In this document: positions 61,201 through 64,000 of the stretch, in pieces
How positions within the stretch are numbered: position 1 is the first letter of the stretch
How the letters are laid out: every line of letters begins with the position of its first letter
NCBI GenBank assembly: GCA_013396635.1
Contig: WBMW01000023.1
Span: forward strand, 310,001-374,000
Direction of reading: 5' to 3'
DNA length: 64,000 bases
DNA from: Penelope pileata
Lineage: Eukaryota; Chordata; Aves; Galliformes; Cracidae
Notes under the pieces: generated by a model
What the model saw: only the letters and a program-made list of their open reading frames with translations
What the model was told of the DNA's origin: nothing
Database searches by the model: none
Position numbers and translations under genes: made by a program

Positions 61201-63292
61201 AGGCACTGTCTGGAAGCAAAGGAAGCAAGTGCACACTAAATTCCTCTCAAGGAAAATTCCTCTCAAGGATGCATTAAAAATTACAGTTCCAAGCCTGCAT
61301 CATTCCCAAGTAGAAATTTCTATCTGGGCTGTACATTGACCAATGGGTAACTCAAGGATCTAAGCCACAATTATAATTCCTGGTCTTCACAGATGAGTCA
61401 ACTAGCTTTAATCTAGTTTTACAACCATGTTCCTCATTGTCATGTAGCCTTTTAACCTTGGACTTGAAAGCTGACCACGGAGGCAACAATACCTACTTCC
61501 AGAAACCAGCATGTCTTCTATGAGGCCTAAAAGAACAACTAAATAAAAGGCAGACAAACACCCTGCATTTCATTGACACAAAGCAGAAGCATGTTGGTTA
61601 GCCTTGACAAACACCATGCAGTCAGCAGCAGTTAAAACCCCAGATACTGTACAAAGGGAATGGATAGCATAAGCTAATTAAATGAACAGCAGCTGATGAG
61701 AAATACTCAGATATTTCCTACAGAATTTGTGGTTGCTGTGCAACTTGCCCAACCAACAACACCCTGATAGTCTCAGTAGACAGTGAGGACAACATATCAA
61801 CTTGTACTTCCATACGTATTTGAGTATTTCCACCTCTGTTGCTACCCATCCATCCGATACTTTCAGCAACAAGAAGGAAGAATAACCTGAAAACTATGTA
61901 TACCTCCCTCTCTATTTGTTTTCCTTTATTCTCATCTTCCACTTTCTGTATCTCTCCTTTTCCTCTTTATAAGAATATGGCTTTGTAAGTGTTTCTTATT
62001 TTTTGGGGGGGCAGGGGCTAGGGTGTTTCAAATCCAAAGTTCTGACCACTTCTGCCTCCCAAACCTTAGTTGTATGTTCTGATTGCCCTCATAGTTCAGT
62101 TTTCTTGCTAAGTAACTTGGAATTATTTGAAAATGATCACTTTAGTTTCCTTAAGGGAGCTATCTGTGTAATTAACTTGTATTAAAATATTATGTCTCTG
62201 GTTGACCTCTTCCATTTTTTATTTTTTTTAACTCCAATAGCACCGCTGTCCTTTCCCTCCCCTTTCAACTGCATTTTACTAGTGACTTTTCTATTTTGTA
62301 CTCAAAAAGGGAAAAAATGTCTTCAGGACTACAATTCTTGTTAAGCAACAGTACACCAGCCCACTGAATTCTGGTATATTCAAGTTACACGAAGGGCCTT
62401 CTTCATTCCACCAGAGACTCAGAAATTTGCTCAAATACTTTCACAGGTTGTATTCACAGCATGTTATGCCAAGCTTACACAACAGAAAGCTTAAGCTTTA
62501 GGCTATTTCATTTGTAGTTATCAAATATGATGATCTAAAGACTCCTTCTGTATCCAGTTAGGATCACAGGAACACAGAATATCTCGAGTTGGAAGCAATG
62601 CACAAGGTCCACCGAGTCCAACCCCTATCCCCACACAGGATCACCCAAAATCCAAACTCTATGTCTGAGAGCATTGTTCAAACGCTCCCTGAGTTTCAGC
62701 AGCGTGGGGCTTTGCCCACTGCCCTGGGCAGCCTGTTCCATGCCCACCATCCTCTGGTACAGAACCTTTAGCTAACACCCCCCTGACCCTCCCGACACAG
62801 CTCAATGCCATTCCCTTGGGCCCTGTCGCTGTCCCCAAAGAGCAGAGCTCAGTCCTGCCCCTCTGCTCCCTGTGAGGGGCTGTAGGCTACCATGGGGCCT
62901 CCCCTGACTCCTCTTTATGGCTTGCCCTCAGACCCTTCACCATCTTTGTAGCCCTAGAGAATGACAGAATATCCCACTGGCCAACATACCTGTGATGTAA
63001 CTAGTATGCTTGTTCTGATTGTCTTGAGCAACTAGTTGCTCATGCAGCTCTCTTCCAATTCCCTTTTCAAATTGATGAGCAAGTTCTTCAGTTTTCCTAC
63101 AGCAATCAGTAAAAGATTTGAAATGCTTTCACAATTCATATTTCTGATATGTAACACTTGGCTTTGAAGCAACAAATGATACTGTAATATGTGTATCTTA
63201 TTTGTCCATACCTGAATTGGTCATCATTTAAAAGAGGTTTCTGGGCGTTCAGGTATCTCCTAATTGTATCTTCTAGTTTGGGAACTGGCAGC
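58280..63292 (-). CDS. CPT2: CPT2, mitochondrial carnitine O-palmitoyltransferase 2 (first exon missing)
   Basis: CPT2 sits on the matrix side of the inner mitochondrial membrane and converts acylcarnitines back to acyl-CoA for beta-oxidation. Exons on the minus strand: 63212-63292 (LEDTIRRYLNAQKPLLNDD), 62990-63096 (KGIGRELHEQLVAQDNQNK), 59557-60861 (a large 1305-bp exon, 434 codons) and 58280-58611 (stop TAG 58282-58280). The long central exon is typical of vertebrate CPT2. The catalytic His is present in FEHSWGDGVAV, and the substrate-binding STS motif appears as LSTSTL in the last exon. All four exons are in phase. The mitochondrial presequence and first residues (human exon 1) are not found. 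They should lie between 63293 and the edge and are probably lost at the N at 63604 or in the terminal gap. Confidence in identity is very high. Confidence 0.97.
62563..62965 (-). repeat. CR1 fragment in CPT2 intron
   Basis: It begins with ggatcacaggaacacagaat, tcgagttggaag and the CR1 body words gtccaacccc and cctgggcagcctgttccatg, and ends near agaatgacagaatatcccac. It is a roughly 400-bp copy in reverse orientation, next to the splice donor of CPT2 exon 62990-63096. Confidence 0.9.
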
Positions 63293-63587
63293 CTGAAGGA
63301 GGGGGAACAGACACTCCATGAGCAATGGTACTGAGGAAGACTCAGCTTCATACACTGCAACCTCTCTTCGTTTCCCCTCTTCTTTATCCTTCCTTACACC
63401 CCATATTTTGCAAATGGCTTACAAGTTTCTTATCTAAGGAGAGGAAGGGGAATAGACAAACGCATGCCATCACAGCGTAAGGTTCTTTTGAGAAGGAAAA
63501 CTTTGTTGCCGAGTGACTGCAGGGACGGGTCACAGTGCCCTGCAGGCAATGCAGACAGCAGCAGCCATACAGCAGCAAGGTTTAATT

Positions 63588-63603
63588 TCACAGAATCACA
63601 GAA
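63588..63603 (-). repeat. CR1 terminal fragment at contig break
   Basis: The words tttcacagaatcacagaa resemble the reverse of a CR1 3' tail. The sequence breaks at the N at 63604, so the rest of the element may be missing. Confidence 0.5.
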
Positions 63604-63604
63604 N

Positions 63605-63798
63605 GCCGCCATGTTGCCCCGTCCCTCCGGGAGGCGCCGCCCGCGCCGCTCCGCTCCTCCCGCTGCCGCCGCCCGGGGTGAGGGGTGCCGGGCGCGGCCG
63701 GGCCCCGCGGGCCGCGAGGGGCTCCGGGGGGGTGTGTAGTGCGGCCGTCTGCAGGAAAACAGTCCCGGCTGCAGCTCCCGGGCCCCGAGCTCCCCCGC
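63605..63798. promoter_or_regulatory. CPT2: CpG island fragment, probable CPT2 promoter and start
   Basis: This is very GC-rich, CpG-dense sequence between a single N and the terminal gap. On the minus strand it ends CAACATGGCGGC, a YY1-type element that includes an ATG (63612-63610) in good Kozak context, immediately before the N at 63604. This could be the CPT2 start codon with the rest of exon 1 lost. The plus strand also has GCCGCCATGT with a short frame, which I regard as weaker. Assignment to CPT2 rests on position. Confidence 0.5.
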
Positions 63799-64000
63799 NN
63801 NNNNNNNNNNNNNNNNNNNNNNNNNNNNNNNNNNNNNNNNNNNNNNNNNNNNNNNNNNNNNNNNNNNNNNNNNNNNNNNNNNNNNNNNNNNNNNNNNNNN
63901 NNNNNNNNNNNNNNNNNNNNNNNNNNNNNNNNNNNNNNNNNNNNNNNNNNNNNNNNNNNNNNNNNNNNNNNNNNNNNNNNNNNNNNNNNNNNNNNNNNNN
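63799..64000. other. assembly gap (202 N to the window end)
   Basis: This run of N continues to the edge of the window, adjoining a CpG island. Nothing can be read. Confidence 0.98.

Noticed and set aside
63611..63739. Possible plus-strand gene start (MLPRPSGRRR...) in the CpG island
   Set aside because: The product is a low-complexity Arg/Pro/Ala frame that ends quickly. The same bases read on the minus strand give a more plausible CPT2 start, and a single N adjoins.

Overview
The window is nuclear DNA from a bird. Several fragments are CR1 retrotransposons of the avian type, the introns are short, and the gene block LRP8 - MAGOH - CZIB - CPT2 matches the one on human chromosome 1p32. I cannot name the species. 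The assembly is a draft: it has N runs at 42317-42319, 45335-45363 and 63799-64000, and single Ns at 5171, 45524 and 63604. Two of the single Ns appear to hide missing exons.

Layout: (1) 157-12130, plus strand, is the 3' half of LRP8 (apolipoprotein E receptor 2): most of the YWTD propeller, the last EGF module, the O-glycosylated stalk, the transmembrane segment and the NPVY tail, then a long 3'UTR to about 14.6 kb. (2) 17154-45254, minus strand, is a complete 31-exon gene for a nardilysin-like M16 metallopeptidase. I rebuilt all exons; every splice phase agrees and the CDS is 3195 bp (1064 aa). It looks clearly diverged from vertebrate nardilysin (NRDC), and to my knowledge mammals have no gene between LRP8 and MAGOH. 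(3) 45440-47044, plus strand, is MAGOH. It is head-to-head with the nardilysin-like gene across a 185-bp CpG-rich interval, and its second coding exon is missing from the assembly. (4) 48934-55889, plus strand, is CZIB (C1orf123), complete at 160 aa. (5) 58280-63292 or further, minus strand, is CPT2 without its first exon.

The genes are not a pathway. LRP8 is a Reelin/lipoprotein receptor, MAGOH an exon-junction-complex core subunit, CZIB a small zinc protein and CPT2 a mitochondrial fatty-acid oxidation enzyme. The most interesting item is the nardilysin-like gene. It keeps the inverted zinc site (HFVEH plus a Glu exactly 76 residues later) and the Arg/Tyr pair of the C-terminal half, but has a short N-terminus and a short acidic insert. 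It is probably an active, little-studied sauropsid paralogue.

Intergenic stretches (14.6-17.1 kb, 47.2-48.5 kb, 56.2-57.6 kb) and most introns hold only CR1 fragments, homopolymers and simple repeats. I found no tRNA, rRNA, CRISPR, viral element or other RNA gene I could support.
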